DNA of 64,000 nt, taken from assembly GCA_002381805.1 (NCBI GenBank), contig DFXZ01000004.1:558001-622000 (forward strand). The letters run 5' to 3'. Both the position numbers and the translations under genes were made by a program. Shown in pieces: positions 49,689-59,170 of this stretch. This DNA comes from Bdellovibrio sp. UBA4095 (GTDB taxonomy: Bacteria > Bdellovibrionota > Bdellovibrionia > Bdellovibrionales > Bdellovibrionaceae). The notes under the pieces are model-generated. The model saw nothing but the letters and a program-made list of their open reading frames with translations, ran no database searches and was not told the origin of the DNA. The stretch's first letter is position 1; each line of letters begins with the position of its first letter.

Positions 49689-52094
49689 ATGAGTTTTGAC
49701 GACAAAGTCCTAGAAATCCCACAGAGCCTACCAATGTTACCAGTAAGAGATATCGTTGTATTCCCTTACATGATAATTCCTTTGTTTGTCGGTCGGGATG
49801 CCTCGATCCGTTCAGTAGAGGAAGCTCTTTCAAAAAATCGCCTGATCTTTTTAGCCTCACAAAAAGATATCTCTGAAGAGAATCCGTCTCCCGAGTCTAT
49901 CTATACAGTAGGAACAGTTGCCATGATCATGAGAATGCGCAAGCTTTCAGATGGTCGGGTTAAAATTCTTATTCAAGGTGTGGCAAAAGGACGAGTAAAA
50001 AATTATACGAAAACCTCCCCATCTTTTGAAGTCGCCATCGAGAAAATCGAAGAAGTGACTGTACCGAAAACCGTGGTCGAAAATGAAGCGATGATTCGCA
50101 CGGCGAAAGAGCACATCGAAAGAATTATTGCTCTTGGTCGTCCACTATCTCCGGATATTTTGTTGGTTCTTGACGATGTCTCTGATCCAGGTCGCATTGC
50201 AGACCTCATCGCATCAAACCTTGGTATCAAAGTTGATGACGCTCAAAAAGTTTTAGAAACTTCTGATCCGGTAGCTCGTCTTAAGATTGTAAACGAGATC
50301 TTGGCTGCAGAGCTTGAAGTCATGCAAAGCCAACAGAAAACTCGCGGCAGTGCCAAAGAAGATATGTCAAAGTCACAACGCGAGTACTTCTTGCGCGAAC
50401 AGATGAAGGCTATCAAGAACGAGCTTGGTGAGGGCGACTCTAAGTCTGAAGAGATGGACGAGTTGCGTGAAAAGCTTATTAATGCTGGAATGCCTCCGAA
50501 TGTAGAATCTGAAGCACTAAAGCAGTTAGGTCGTCTTGAGCGCATGCATCCTGATGCATCCGAGGCAACAATGGTTCGTACCTACCTTGATTGGATGGCA
50601 GATCTTCCTTGGTCGAAAAAGACTGAAGACGTCATCGACTTAAAGCGTGCAAAAGAAATTCTTGATGAAGATCACTACGAGCTGGAAAAGGCTAAAGATC
50701 GCGTTATGGAATTCCTGGCGGTAAGAAAGCTTAAACAAAACCTTAAGGGACCAATCCTATGTTTCGGTGGCCCTCCAGGTGTTGGTAAGACCTCTCTAGG
50801 TAAGTCAATCGCTCGAGCAATGGGTCGTGAGTATTTCCGTATCGCACTCGGTGGCGTGAAAGACGAAGCTGAAATTCGCGGACACAGAAGAACTTATGTT
50901 GGTGCAATGCCTGGTAAAATCATCCAAGCGCTACGCCAAGCGAAGACCTGCAATCCAGTGATTGTTCTGGACGAGGTGGACAAGTTGGGCTCTGACTTCC
51001 GCGGCGATCCCTCTGCGGCAATGCTTGAGGTGTTGGATCCAGAACAGAATTCATCATTCAGAGATAACTATCTGAATGTGGACTTCGACCTCTCTAACGT
51101 CCTTTTCATTGCAACGGCGAATGTCCTTGAGAATATTCCACCGGCTCTTCGGGATCGTATGGAAATCATTAACATTCCCGGTTACACAGAGAACGATAAG
51201 CTTTTGATCACTAAGAAACATTTGATCAAGAGACAAATTGAAGCCAATGGAATCACACCAGAGAATATCCGCTTTACTGATGAAGGTATTAAGTACCTAA
51301 TCGCTGGCTACACTCGCGAAGCTGGCTTACGAAATCTTGAGCGTGAAGTTGGGTCTGTCTGCCGTAAGGTAGCTAAGATGGTGGTCATGGAAGAAGCAAA
51401 CTTTGTTGAGATCACTCCAACAACAGTTCCAGAGCTTTTAGGACCTCCAAGGTTCCAGCGTGATGATAAAATTGCTGACTCTCAAGTCGGTGTCGTACAA
51501 GGTTTAGCTTGGACACAAGCTGGTGGCGAAGTTCTGACTGTTGAAGCACTCAAGATGAAAGGTAAAGGGCATCTTGCTCTGACCGGTCAACTTGGCGACG
51601 TGATGAAAGAATCTGCCCATGCAGCCATGTCGTATGCACGTGCTCACATGGAAGAGTTGGGAATTCCTGAAGACTTCTTTGACAAGTACGATATCCACGT
51701 TCATCTGCCGGCTGGTGCTATCCCTAAAGATGGACCGTCAGCAGGGATTACCTTGACCACGGCGCTAGTCAGCTTGATGACTGGAACTCCAGTAAGACAT
51801 GACATCGCCATGACTGGTGAAGTGACATTGCAAGGTAGAGTACTGCCAGTCGGCGGTATCCGTGAGAAGTGTTTGGCAGCTCTGAACTTAGGGATAACAA
51901 ACATTATCATTCCTCTTGCTTGCCAGAAGGATCTTGCGGATATCCCTAAGATCTTTAAGGATAAGATCAACTTCATCCTTGCAGAGAATCTTGATGAAGT
52001 TTTCGCAGTCGCTTTTGATAAAACAGCAAAAAGCCAGGACAAAAAGCCTGGAGCAAAAAGAGAACCGAAAAAATCGAAGAGCTTGGCTGCTTAA
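49689..52094 (+). CDS. lon: Lon protease
   Basis: ATP-dependent protease, 801 aa. The N-terminal substrate-binding domain starts LPMLPVRDIVVFPYMIIPLF. The AAA+ domain has Walker A GGPPGVGKTSLGKS (about 356-369). The C-terminal serine-lysine protease domain has the catalytic Ser in KDGPSAGITL and Lys in the following GGIREK region. Start at 49689 behind GGAGGAGCGGT; an in-frame extension to 49590 lacks a signal. A terminator follows. Confidence 0.97.
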   Translation: MSFDDKVLEIPQSLPMLPVRDIVVFPYMIIPLFVGRDASIRSVEEALSKNRLIFLASQKDISEENPSPESIYTVGTVAMIMRMRKLSDGRVKILIQGVAKGRVKNYTKTSPSFEVAIEKIEEVTVPKTVVENEAMIRTAKEHIERIIALGRPLSPDILLVLDDVSDPGRIADLIASNLGIKVDDAQKVLETSDPVARLKIVNEILAAELEVMQSQQKTRGSAKEDMSKSQREYFLREQMKAIKNELGEGDSKSEEMDELREKLINAGMPPNVESEALKQLGRLERMHPDASEATMVRTYLDWMADLPWSKKTEDVIDLKRAKEILDEDHYELEKAKDRVMEFLAVRKLKQNLKGPILCFGGPPGVGKTSLGKSIARAMGREYFRIALGGVKDEAEIRGHRRTYVGAMPGKIIQALRQAKTCNPVIVLDEVDKLGSDFRGDPSAAMLEVLDPEQNSSFRDNYLNVDFDLSNVLFIATANVLENIPPALRDRMEIINIPGYTENDKLLITKKHLIKRQIEANGITPENIRFTDEGIKYLIAGYTREAGLRNLEREVGSVCRKVAKMVVMEEANFVEITPTTVPELLGPPRFQRDDKIADSQVGVVQGLAWTQAGGEVLTVEALKMKGKGHLALTGQLGDVMKESAHAAMSYARAHMEELGIPEDFFDKYDIHVHLPAGAIPKDGPSAGITLTTALVSLMTGTPVRHDIAMTGEVTLQGRVLPVGGIREKCLAALNLGITNIIIPLACQKDLADIPKIFKDKINFILAENLDEVFAVAFDKTAKSQDKKPGAKREPKKSKSLAA

Positions 52095-52117
52095 CAGTCA
52101 AGATCGCCCCTCCCCGC

Positions 52118-52149
52118 AAAAAAAGGGACCCATCCGGGTCCCTTTTTTT
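52118..52149 (+). terminator. Terminator of lon
   Basis: A7-flanked GGGACCC / GGGTCCC stem (52125-52131 with 52136-52142), loop ATCC, then T7. It begins 23 bp after the lon stop. Confidence 0.92.
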
Positions 52150-52247
52150 ATTTCAGATCTAGTAGTTGTTTTTCAGCAAATTGACCCCAGTCGTTTCCCC
52201 TAAGATTCACTTCGCGGTAAAATCTAGAAAACTTTGAGGAGGCCATT

Positions 52248-52583
52248 ATGGACAATCTCTTAGAGAACATCGATCTTTCGGGACTTAAAGAGGAAGCTTA
52301 TTCAAAACTGAAATCTGCACTTGCAGGTCAAGTCGGTTCGCCACTTTCCGGCCTTGGCTGGTTTGTCGTCGGCGCGGCAGTTGGCGGAGCGGCGATGTGG
52401 CTTTTGGATCCCGAAAAAGGAATGCAGCGAAGATCCCAGCTTCGCGACCAAGCATTGAAATTTACAGGCGACTTTCAACAGCGGGCTGAACAAGAATTTC
52501 AAAAGTTCAGTGGTCAGGTCAGCGATGCTTGGCCATCCGGTGACCAAGCTGCTAAGCGGGATCCGCAAAACCTGGACTCGTGA
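52248..52583 (+). CDS. Small membrane-associated protein (YtxH-like)
   Basis: 111 aa. One Gly/Ala-rich hydrophobic segment (about 36-53) precedes LLDPEKGMQRRSQLRDQ, a stretch common in YtxH-type small membrane proteins, and a helical tail. TTTGAGGAGGCC precedes the start. It ends on the base before the convergent transpeptidase. Function unknown. Confidence 0.65.
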   Translation: MDNLLENIDLSGLKEEAYSKLKSALAGQVGSPLSGLGWFVVGAAVGGAAMWLLDPEKGMQRRSQLRDQALKFTGDFQQRAEQEFQKFSGQVSDAWPSGDQAAKRDPQNLDS

Positions 52584-53204
52584 TTACGGCTGAACCGTAA
52601 TCCAAGTATTATAGATGCCATGCGCTCTCACGAGTCGATTGAGCTTAAATGCGTTGTCTGGGTGAACGCGGATGCAACCGTGAGAGGCCGGCGAACCTAG
52701 CTTTGACCAGTTTGATTTACCCGTTCCATGAACGGCAAAGCCTCCATGAATGAAAATCGCGTATGGCATATTGCCCAGACCGTTATAGTCTCCGCCGGGA
52801 TATTTCGTAGAGGTATAACGATCATAGATGCGACCATTCGGATGTGTATCAAAGTTTGGAGTTCCGTGGCTGCGTGTGCCAGTAGAAACTAGCCAAGTGT
52901 CCGTGTGCTTACCATCTACGTAGAGGTATAACTTCTGCGTGGATTTAACTACCTGAACCCAAACTTTACAGCTGGCGCGATAACACTTGTTTTTGCTACT
53001 AAATAAATTGATATCAAATGGAAGTTCGCCCATCTCTTCGAGATAAATTTTATCTAGCTCACGAAGAGTCTGTTCAATATTTTCATCATAAGGATTCAGT
53101 TCGTCCATGATGTTGGGTTCTGAATCCATCTGCTCTTGTGCCTTAAGAGTTGAACCGAAGCCAACCATTGTTAGCACGACGAAAAGAAGATTCACCAATT
53201 TCAT
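52584..53204 (-). CDS. L,D-transpeptidase (YkuD domain)
   Basis: 206 aa with a signal peptide (about 1-22). The YkuD domain (about 80-205) has the active-site SPASHGCIRVHP with Cys177 and the His at 159 (AVHGTGK). Such enzymes cross-link peptidoglycan or attach proteins to it in the periplasm. In predators, L,D-transpeptidases also modify prey walls, but this gene's target is unknown. Convergent with the small membrane gene. Confidence 0.92.
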   Translation of the reverse strand: MKLVNLLFVVLTMVGFGSTLKAQEQMDSEPNIMDELNPYDENIEQTLRELDKIYLEEMGELPFDINLFSSKNKCYRASCKVWVQVVKSTQKLYLYVDGKHTDTWLVSTGTRSHGTPNFDTHPNGRIYDRYTSTKYPGGDYNGLGNMPYAIFIHGGFAVHGTGKSNWSKLGSPASHGCIRVHPDNAFKLNRLVRAHGIYNTWITVQP

Positions 53205-53312
53205 AAGACCCCCTGTTTAATAACGTAGCAGGGTCATAGCGTTTCATTTTTGTAATGGCAATTTTAGAATGGTTGATCCGGGACGGCGCAACAAGCAGCG
53301 TCCCGACGTACT

Positions 53313-53804
53313 TTACTGCTTAAAGCCCTTAAGTCGATCGTTCTCGGATTCTAAAACTCGAACCAAAGTTTTAAGATCCGATACTTCTTCTTTAAGCTGC
53401 AGTATCTGTTCTTCCTTCTCTTGAAGGATTTGCGTGTAGGCCTTCTTAAGTTCATTAAGAAGTTTATTAGCGGCGGTCAAAATCGGCTCATCCTTATTGA
53501 CCTTGACGGCCTTCTCACTAAGGTCCTGAGCCTTGATTTCGTCCTTTGAAGAAACAGCCATGTGTTCGTTACCTTTCATCATTCCTTGATGAGCACCCAC
53601 CAAAGCGAGGTCGCTTTCTTGGGAGGGGCGATGTACTCTTTGATGGGTACCCATCGGTTCGTCCATGATGAAGTACTTGCCGTCTTCAAATCGGAATTTA
53701 ATGTCGTCGCCTTTGATTCTACGGCGGAGTGTGCTCACACTAATTTTGTACTTAGTGGCATAATCCGTTAGCGGTAACCAAGAACCAACTGACTCAACGT
53801 TCAT
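53313..53804 (-). CDS. Helix-turn-helix protein with C-terminal coiled coil
   Basis: 163 aa. The N-terminus (about 8-48: WLPLTDYATKYKISVSTLRRRI) looks like a MerR/excisionase-type winged helix, followed by a Lys/Arg-containing linker with MGTHQRVHRP, and a strong coiled coil (about 105-160, ILQEKEEQILQLKEEVSDLK). The frame begins with TTG at 53807 but ATG 53804 is better. The combination suggests a DNA-binding dimer or scaffold. Not recognised as a named family. Confidence 0.6.
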   Translation of the reverse strand: MNVESVGSWLPLTDYATKYKISVSTLRRRIKGDDIKFRFEDGKYFIMDEPMGTHQRVHRPSQESDLALVGAHQGMMKGNEHMAVSSKDEIKAQDLSEKAVKVNKDEPILTAANKLLNELKKAYTQILQEKEEQILQLKEEVSDLKTLVRVLESENDRLKGFKQ

Positions 53805-54060
53805 CAAATCCCCTTATCAAGCCGTTCGGGAAGGTGGTCACCCTACTCAGCTTGCGTAACCAACATTATCACACGACTTCAGTCTGTCAAATTTTGTGTG
53901 AACAGTATTCAGTTAATTGTTCAAATTCAGGACCTTGATCTGGCTATCCGTGCCTATTCACTGGACCAACGTCTGACTAACCACACACAAAAGTCGGGGC
54001 TGTTGCCAAATTTCAAAATTTCTTTGCTCCTAAACCAAGGAAAACCGATACTTACCTTGA

Positions 54061-55260
54061 ATGCGCATCAAAGATAAAAAGAAGATAGCCTTGGTCCTAA
54101 GTGGTGGCGGAATTAAAGCCGCTGCGTTTCATATAGGCGTCTGTCTGGCTCTTCAAGAAAAGGGTTTCAAGCTTGCGGGCGGAACCAAAGAGATGGTGCG
54201 TCAGAAATACCGTGAAGATGACCCCATGACTATCCGGCTTTATGTCGGGTCCAGCGCTGGCGCTTTCGTCGCCTCGGTCCTCTCGGCTGGTTATACCGTT
54301 GAATCTTTAATTAATGCTTTTCAGATCGGATCGGGCACAAGGCCCACCTATGATAAATCGGATCTGCAGTATCTTAAACCTATGTCCTATCGGAACATCT
54401 TTAACCTGAACTCCAGCGGCTTGCTAAGGTTTATTCCGCGCAGCTTGATGGAGAAGGCTCTAGTGACGGGTGGTTTTGAGTCACTCCTGAAGAACGGACT
54501 TAAGCTGAACGGACTTTTCTCGACACGAGGAATGGAAAGCTATCTGCGCAAAGATGTTCTTTTAGACAACGACTTCGGTAGGCTTGGTGTTGAGCTCTTT
54601 ATCGTGGCTACCCAACTGAACCACACCCGAAAGGCTATCTTCGGACAATATCCTGAAGCCTATAAAGACGACACCACCAAGTATATTAACTACGCAACTA
54701 TCAGTGAAGCTGTCGCTTGCTCCACTTCTCTTCCCCCCGTTTATGCTCCTTATGGAATTAAGCGACCCGACGGAAAAGAGATTTTTTACTACGATGGTGA
54801 AATCCGCGACACCCTCTCCACTCATGTCGCCGCAGATCACGGCGCCGACTTGGTTATCTCTTCATACTCTATTCAGCCCTATCACTATACGGAAGAGATG
54901 GGATCTTTGCACAACTACGGAATACCTCTGATTTTAAATCAGGCCCTATACCAAGTTGTTCAACAAAAGATTGCCAGCTCAATCCGCTATAAAAGCGATG
55001 TGAAGGCTATCTACAATGCTGTGGATGGCTACTTCAAAAAAGCAGACTTGCCCGCCGAGCATCGAGAGAAACTATTGAATATTATTAGAGATCGAGTGAA
55101 CTATCGTCCTGAAGTTGACTACGTTTATATTGCTCCACGTCCCCAGAACTACGAGATGTTCTTTGTCGATCACTTCAGTTTAAACCCAGCAATCCTTGCC
55201 CGAATTGTTCGCATAGGATTCAAGTCGGCTATTAATGCTCTTCGCCAGCACGACATTTAG
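54061..55260 (+). CDS. Patatin-like phospholipase
   Basis: 399 aa. The oxyanion GGGIKAAAFHIG (about 15-26), nucleophile motif GSSAG with Ser65, and a DGE motif (YYDGEIRD, about 245) giving the catalytic Asp define the patatin lipase fold. No signal peptide; export, if any, would use another route. The ATG has no good Shine-Dalgarno nearby. Predatory bacteria use lipases on prey membranes, but an own-membrane role is possible. Confidence 0.9.
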   Translation: MRIKDKKKIALVLSGGGIKAAAFHIGVCLALQEKGFKLAGGTKEMVRQKYREDDPMTIRLYVGSSAGAFVASVLSAGYTVESLINAFQIGSGTRPTYDKSDLQYLKPMSYRNIFNLNSSGLLRFIPRSLMEKALVTGGFESLLKNGLKLNGLFSTRGMESYLRKDVLLDNDFGRLGVELFIVATQLNHTRKAIFGQYPEAYKDDTTKYINYATISEAVACSTSLPPVYAPYGIKRPDGKEIFYYDGEIRDTLSTHVAADHGADLVISSYSIQPYHYTEEMGSLHNYGIPLILNQALYQVVQQKIASSIRYKSDVKAIYNAVDGYFKKADLPAEHREKLLNIIRDRVNYRPEVDYVYIAPRPQNYEMFFVDHFSLNPAILARIVRIGFKSAINALRQHDI

Positions 55261-55265
55261 TGCCT

Positions 55266-57191
55266 TCAAACTTTGGAAGCTTCGGTTTTCCATAATTGTT
55301 CCAACTTTTTAGAATCTCCAAGATAAGGTGTTTGGCGATACGACTGCTGGTCATAGTGTCTACCAATATCATCAAGGACTTGGCTCAAGTTCGGATATTT
55401 ATCCTCAAGCCTTTTTAAATATGTAAGGGGTGGTTCGCTGACATTTCGTGGGACATGATGTTTTTTGCCCCAGGCCTCCACCATCTGCAGCAATCGCTTT
55501 GATTCGCTTGTTGATTCGCGACCAAAAGATAAAAATCGCACAAGCAGAGTGAGTAAAATGGCCCCGACAATTGCGAAAATTAGGAATCGAGTTTTATCAT
55601 TAAGAACCTCTTGCAATAACGACTTCTGAGCTGAGCGGTCAAAGTCGATCAAGAAGTAGGTCCATCGATAGTTCAAGTCATCTATCCAGAAAGTCATCTG
55701 ATCCCACAGCAAAAGATCAGAAGACACCTGTGGCTTCCAAGAAATATCCCGTGCGAAAGCTCTTTGATCTTCTTCTGATAAAGCAAAAAAGGAAGTCGCA
55801 CCTATCACAAGTCGCAGTGGAGCCACCCATCGCGTGGGATCGATTTGCATCCATTGACCATTATGGAAGATTTCAACCCAGGCATGAGCATCTTTGTGCG
55901 CAACCTTCCAAAAGTCTCCCCAGGGATTGTACAATCCCCCTTGATAACCCACCACCACCCTGGCCGGTATTTCCAGGGCTCGTGCCAAGGTTCCATAAGC
56001 TCCAGCGAAGTGCTCACAAAACCCGCGCTTTCTATCAAACAAAAATTCCTCGAGATCGTTTGCAGAATACACCCCGGGATTCAGGGTATAAAAGAATCCT
56101 GTTTCAGCAAAAAGGTTCTTAAGCTCCTCGACTCGTTCCTCGGGCTTCGGATATTCTCTCTTGATCCGCTCCACCCATTCAGCGACTCTCCCCGACAGTG
56201 TCGGAATCTGCAGGTCAGATTCGGTCGGCAGTTCTTGATCAATGTAGTTCGGGTTAAAAAGCGCTCGATAGACTGTGGTATTAAATAACGGCCGGGTTGC
56301 ACGAAATAGTCCTGATTGCAGCGGGATCACGGAGCCAGTTTCAAGCTCCACATTCTCCGTGCCATTCAAGGTAAAAAGGTAATTTTGCGAGGTCGGCTCC
56401 AGAGCTACCTCGTAAAAACTCCCCTTAGGTACATCTTCTTTTACGGCCTTTAAGTTTGTGCGCTGAGGTCGCCAGCTTAGTCCCCGCGAATTTCCCAGGA
56501 CCGAACCGCGCCAATATAGCTCTTCCGATGTCTTTAAAGGCGTGTCGTCTATTCGGGCTCTGAATACCATTACGGTGCTGCCGGCAAGCTCTGCGACTTT
56601 TCCAGGATTCATTTGATCGGAGAAACCTATTTCGCCGTAAGTGGACCCTCGCGACATCGCCCAGGGCATAACCACTCGTGGAAAGGCAAAAAAGAGAACT
56701 GCCATCAAAGGCAACGAAAGTAGAAAAATTCTGAAAAGAAAACGCCCCCTTCCGGGCAAACCTTGAGGTAGCAAAGAGAACCAAAACCCAAAGAAGGAAA
56801 AGATCGACGGCAACACCCAATAGATATCAAGATTAAAAAGTGCTTTTACCGAAATCAAAACGAAGCCCAACATGACCAAGAATCGATGATCCCGTTCATT
56901 TCTGTAGTCCATCACTCGCAAAGCAGAGAGTCCCAACAGGAACGTATAGGCCGGCTCCTGACCCACCAAAGTTCGATATTCAAAAAGAACCTGAAGCAAC
57001 AACAGAACACTCAATACTCCAGTTGTTCTTCGGCCCAAGGGTTTCCAACCCCATCTTTCCGATCCAAACTTCCAAAGCAAGACTGCAAAACTGAATATTG
57101 AAACCCATGAGACAACTTCAACGGCGACCATACTCATCGCCATTAGAAAAGAGAGCGCCAGAACTTTTTGCGAAAAGAACGGCTTATCCAT
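55266..57191 (-). CDS. Membrane-bound transglutaminase-like protein (TgpA/DUF3488)
   Basis: 641 aa. The N-terminal third has about six membrane segments (1-175), then a periplasmic domain. The transglutaminase core (about 370-470) has the catalytic Cys in GFCEHFAGAYGTLARALEIP and the His-Asp in DAHAWVEIF and MQIDPTRW. A last membrane helix (about 550-570) and a cytoplasmic DUF4129-like tail end the protein. It is the third gene of the MoxR-DUF58 cluster and overlaps DUF58 by 8 bp. Confidence 0.93.
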   Translation of the reverse strand: MDKPFFSQKVLALSFLMAMSMVAVEVVSWVSIFSFAVLLWKFGSERWGWKPLGRRTTGVLSVLLLLQVLFEYRTLVGQEPAYTFLLGLSALRVMDYRNERDHRFLVMLGFVLISVKALFNLDIYWVLPSIFSFFGFWFSLLPQGLPGRGRFLFRIFLLSLPLMAVLFFAFPRVVMPWAMSRGSTYGEIGFSDQMNPGKVAELAGSTVMVFRARIDDTPLKTSEELYWRGSVLGNSRGLSWRPQRTNLKAVKEDVPKGSFYEVALEPTSQNYLFTLNGTENVELETGSVIPLQSGLFRATRPLFNTTVYRALFNPNYIDQELPTESDLQIPTLSGRVAEWVERIKREYPKPEERVEELKNLFAETGFFYTLNPGVYSANDLEEFLFDRKRGFCEHFAGAYGTLARALEIPARVVVGYQGGLYNPWGDFWKVAHKDAHAWVEIFHNGQWMQIDPTRWVAPLRLVIGATSFFALSEEDQRAFARDISWKPQVSSDLLLWDQMTFWIDDLNYRWTYFLIDFDRSAQKSLLQEVLNDKTRFLIFAIVGAILLTLLVRFLSFGRESTSESKRLLQMVEAWGKKHHVPRNVSEPPLTYLKRLEDKYPNLSQVLDDIGRHYDQQSYRQTPYLGDSKKLEQLWKTEASKV

Positions 57192-58083
57192 CTAAGTCGG
57201 CCTCTTCAACCATCGCCAGGTGTTCCAAACAGTTAAAGTGATGTCCCGGGCCTCGCCCCGATGGCAGAACAAAATCGTGTACCTTCAACGAATAGGAGTG
57301 ATTGCTTTTTTCTGCCTCATCAATCCAAACAGTAAGTTGAGAAAGCTTTTCTTCCAGGTTGGTCAATTGAGATGTCTGGGCAAAATCAAAGTGCAGCTTT
57401 TCTTTTTCGGCCTCTTCATAATTTTTTACTAACATTTCTTGCCGACGAGCCGTTGCTCGCCAGTCTATTCGTGTTGGCGAATCCGAGCTTTGATAAAGAC
57501 GGTGCTCCTTAAAGAGTCCTACTGGCTGCATCCGCTCATCATCTCGAGCTTCTGGTGGAAAAGCACGGCTCCCTACCTTCTGAGGAAAAATCAACACTGT
57601 CTGATTAAGCCGATACTTCTGCCAGGACTTAAGCAAACCAAACGGAAAAGTGCTCTTCAAGGTCATCACGGGCAGTTGCTTAAGTCCTCTGGTTTTTGGC
57701 CTCCACGGAACTTCTGCCATTACACGCATATGAGGTTCGATTTTACGAATGAAATACTCTTCTTCAGAATCTGCAAAAGACAGCTGAAGATCCCACAGAG
57801 GTCGCGACCCCATATTTTCAATCTCTACATTCACTATAGCGTTTTCCATTGCAAAGTTTGACTCTGGGAAAACTGCCACCACAAAAGCCTTATCGACATT
57901 TCGATTCGTCACCACTATTCCCGTCAGAGAAATCGAAATTAAAAAGAACACAAAGATATAGATCAGATTGTTCGCGTAACCTACCGCCATAAAAAACAGA
58001 ACTAGCGTCATCACTAAAAATGCCAAGCCAAATTTAGTCGGCAAGATATAGGTTTTTCTTTTAAAGGGGGACTGGGGTTTCAT
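57184..58083 (-). CDS. DUF58 protein of the MoxR cluster
   Basis: About 299 aa. Two membrane helices near the N-terminus (about 15-60: FLVMTLVLFFMAVGYANNLIYI), then a domain with SPTRIDWRATARRQEMLVK, the DUF58 signature. The start is uncertain: ATG 58083 gives the family-typical beginning but already overlaps the moxR end by 23 bp, and ATG 58125 is possible. Such proteins work with MoxR and a transglutaminase in envelope processes. Confidence 0.85.
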   Translation of the reverse strand: MKPQSPFKRKTYILPTKFGLAFLVMTLVLFFMAVGYANNLIYIFVFFLISISLTGIVVTNRNVDKAFVVAVFPESNFAMENAIVNVEIENMGSRPLWDLQLSFADSEEEYFIRKIEPHMRVMAEVPWRPKTRGLKQLPVMTLKSTFPFGLLKSWQKYRLNQTVLIFPQKVGSRAFPPEARDDERMQPVGLFKEHRLYQSSDSPTRIDWRATARRQEMLVKNYEEAEKEKLHFDFAQTSQLTNLEEKLSQLTVWIDEAEKSNHSYSLKVHDFVLPSGRGPGHHFNCLEHLAMVEEADLDG

Positions 58084-58975
58084 TCTTAAGAACCAAAGCC
58101 CACTCGCGACCTTTTTTGATTCCATGGTTTCCCCCAATTCGATGCCCGATCACCGGAATAAGAACTGCCTGCACGTCCTCTGCTCGAAGGTAGTCTCTAC
58201 CTTCAAGATAAGCCCAAGCCTTAGAAGCTCTGACCAAAGCCATTCCAGCTCTTGTTGACAAGGATTGACCGGAGAATCCTGATCGTCTTGATCTTTCAAG
58301 AAGCTCTCCGATATAGCTCGCCACTACAGAAGACACCTTTACTTCGTCCACGCTTTGCAATGCTTTCGTGATCTCTGCCTCAGTAAGTACAGGCTTCAAA
58401 TTCTGCATTAATTGTCGAGGATCCTGACCTTGAAAAATTTTTATCTCGGTATTCTTAGAGGCATGATGGAGTTCCAGACTCATTAAGAACCGGTCAAGCT
58501 GACTTTCTGGTAAAGGAAAGGTTCCGGTTTGTTGATGCGGATTCTGTGTCGCGATCACATAGAATGGCTTGGGAAGCTTCCACGTCACTCCATCGACAGA
58601 AATCTCCCCCTCTTCCATCGCCTGTAAAAGAGCACTTTGCGTTCTTGGGCTGGCCCGATTTAACTCGTCTGCCATCACTAGCTGAGAAAAAAGTGGTCCT
58701 TGGTGGAAAACGAACTTTTGATCCTGCGGATGATATACTTGCCCGCCCAGCACATCCGCTGGCAAAAGATCGATAGTAAACTGAATGCGGGTGGTTCTTA
58801 ATCCGGTTAGCTTTCCAAGAGCTTGAACCAAAGTTGTCTTACCAACGCCAGGCAAGTCCTCGATAAGCAGATGACCTCCGGCCAAAAGACATGTCATCGC
58901 CAGGCGTATCTCCGTATCCTTATCCAAAACTACTTGTGACGCCTGAGAAATAAGGTCGTGGAATTTTTCTTTCAT
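58061..58975 (-). CDS. MoxR-type AAA+ ATPase
   Basis: 304 aa. Walker A is DLPGVGKTTLVQ, Walker B with sensor MADELNRASPRTQSALLQAMEE, and the R-finger region follows; the C-terminal lid ends at HRIGGNHG. Chaperone-like ATPase that activates partner proteins. First gene in the operon. I chose 58975 over a longer frame to 59047. Confidence 0.94.
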   Translation of the reverse strand: MKEKFHDLISQASQVVLDKDTEIRLAMTCLLAGGHLLIEDLPGVGKTTLVQALGKLTGLRTTRIQFTIDLLPADVLGGQVYHPQDQKFVFHQGPLFSQLVMADELNRASPRTQSALLQAMEEGEISVDGVTWKLPKPFYVIATQNPHQQTGTFPLPESQLDRFLMSLELHHASKNTEIKIFQGQDPRQLMQNLKPVLTEAEITKALQSVDEVKVSSVVASYIGELLERSRRSGFSGQSLSTRAGMALVRASKAWAYLEGRDYLRAEDVQAVLIPVIGHRIGGNHGIKKGREWALVLKNETPVPL

Positions 58976-59117
58976 AAGCTTAAAGGATAAACAGCTATTG
59001 GCCACCTGTCGAGAACAGCCGAGGTCGAATGTCCTGTTGTTTATCAAAACTAAACCAAGGTTAGCCGGTAGAGTTATTTGGCTTTCGCCTAAGTCGTCGG
59101 AAAGTGTGATGCGAAAT

Positions 59118-59149
59118 AAAAAAGCCCACTTTCAGAGTGGGCTTTTTTT
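59118..59149 (-). terminator. Terminator of nuoLMN
   Basis: A 13-bp stem AAAAAAGCCCACT / AGTGGGCTTTTTT (59118-59130 with 59136-59148), loop TTCAG. It lies 22 bp past the nuoN stop, with T residues on the minus strand side. Confidence 0.92.
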
Positions 59150-59170
59150 GATTCTCTTTTGGACTGAGTC

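Noticed and set aside
53890..53925. TGAACA/TGTTCA repeat before the patatin gene as an operator
   Set aside because: Only 6-bp arms with a 13-nt spacer in AT-rich DNA; expected by chance at this length.
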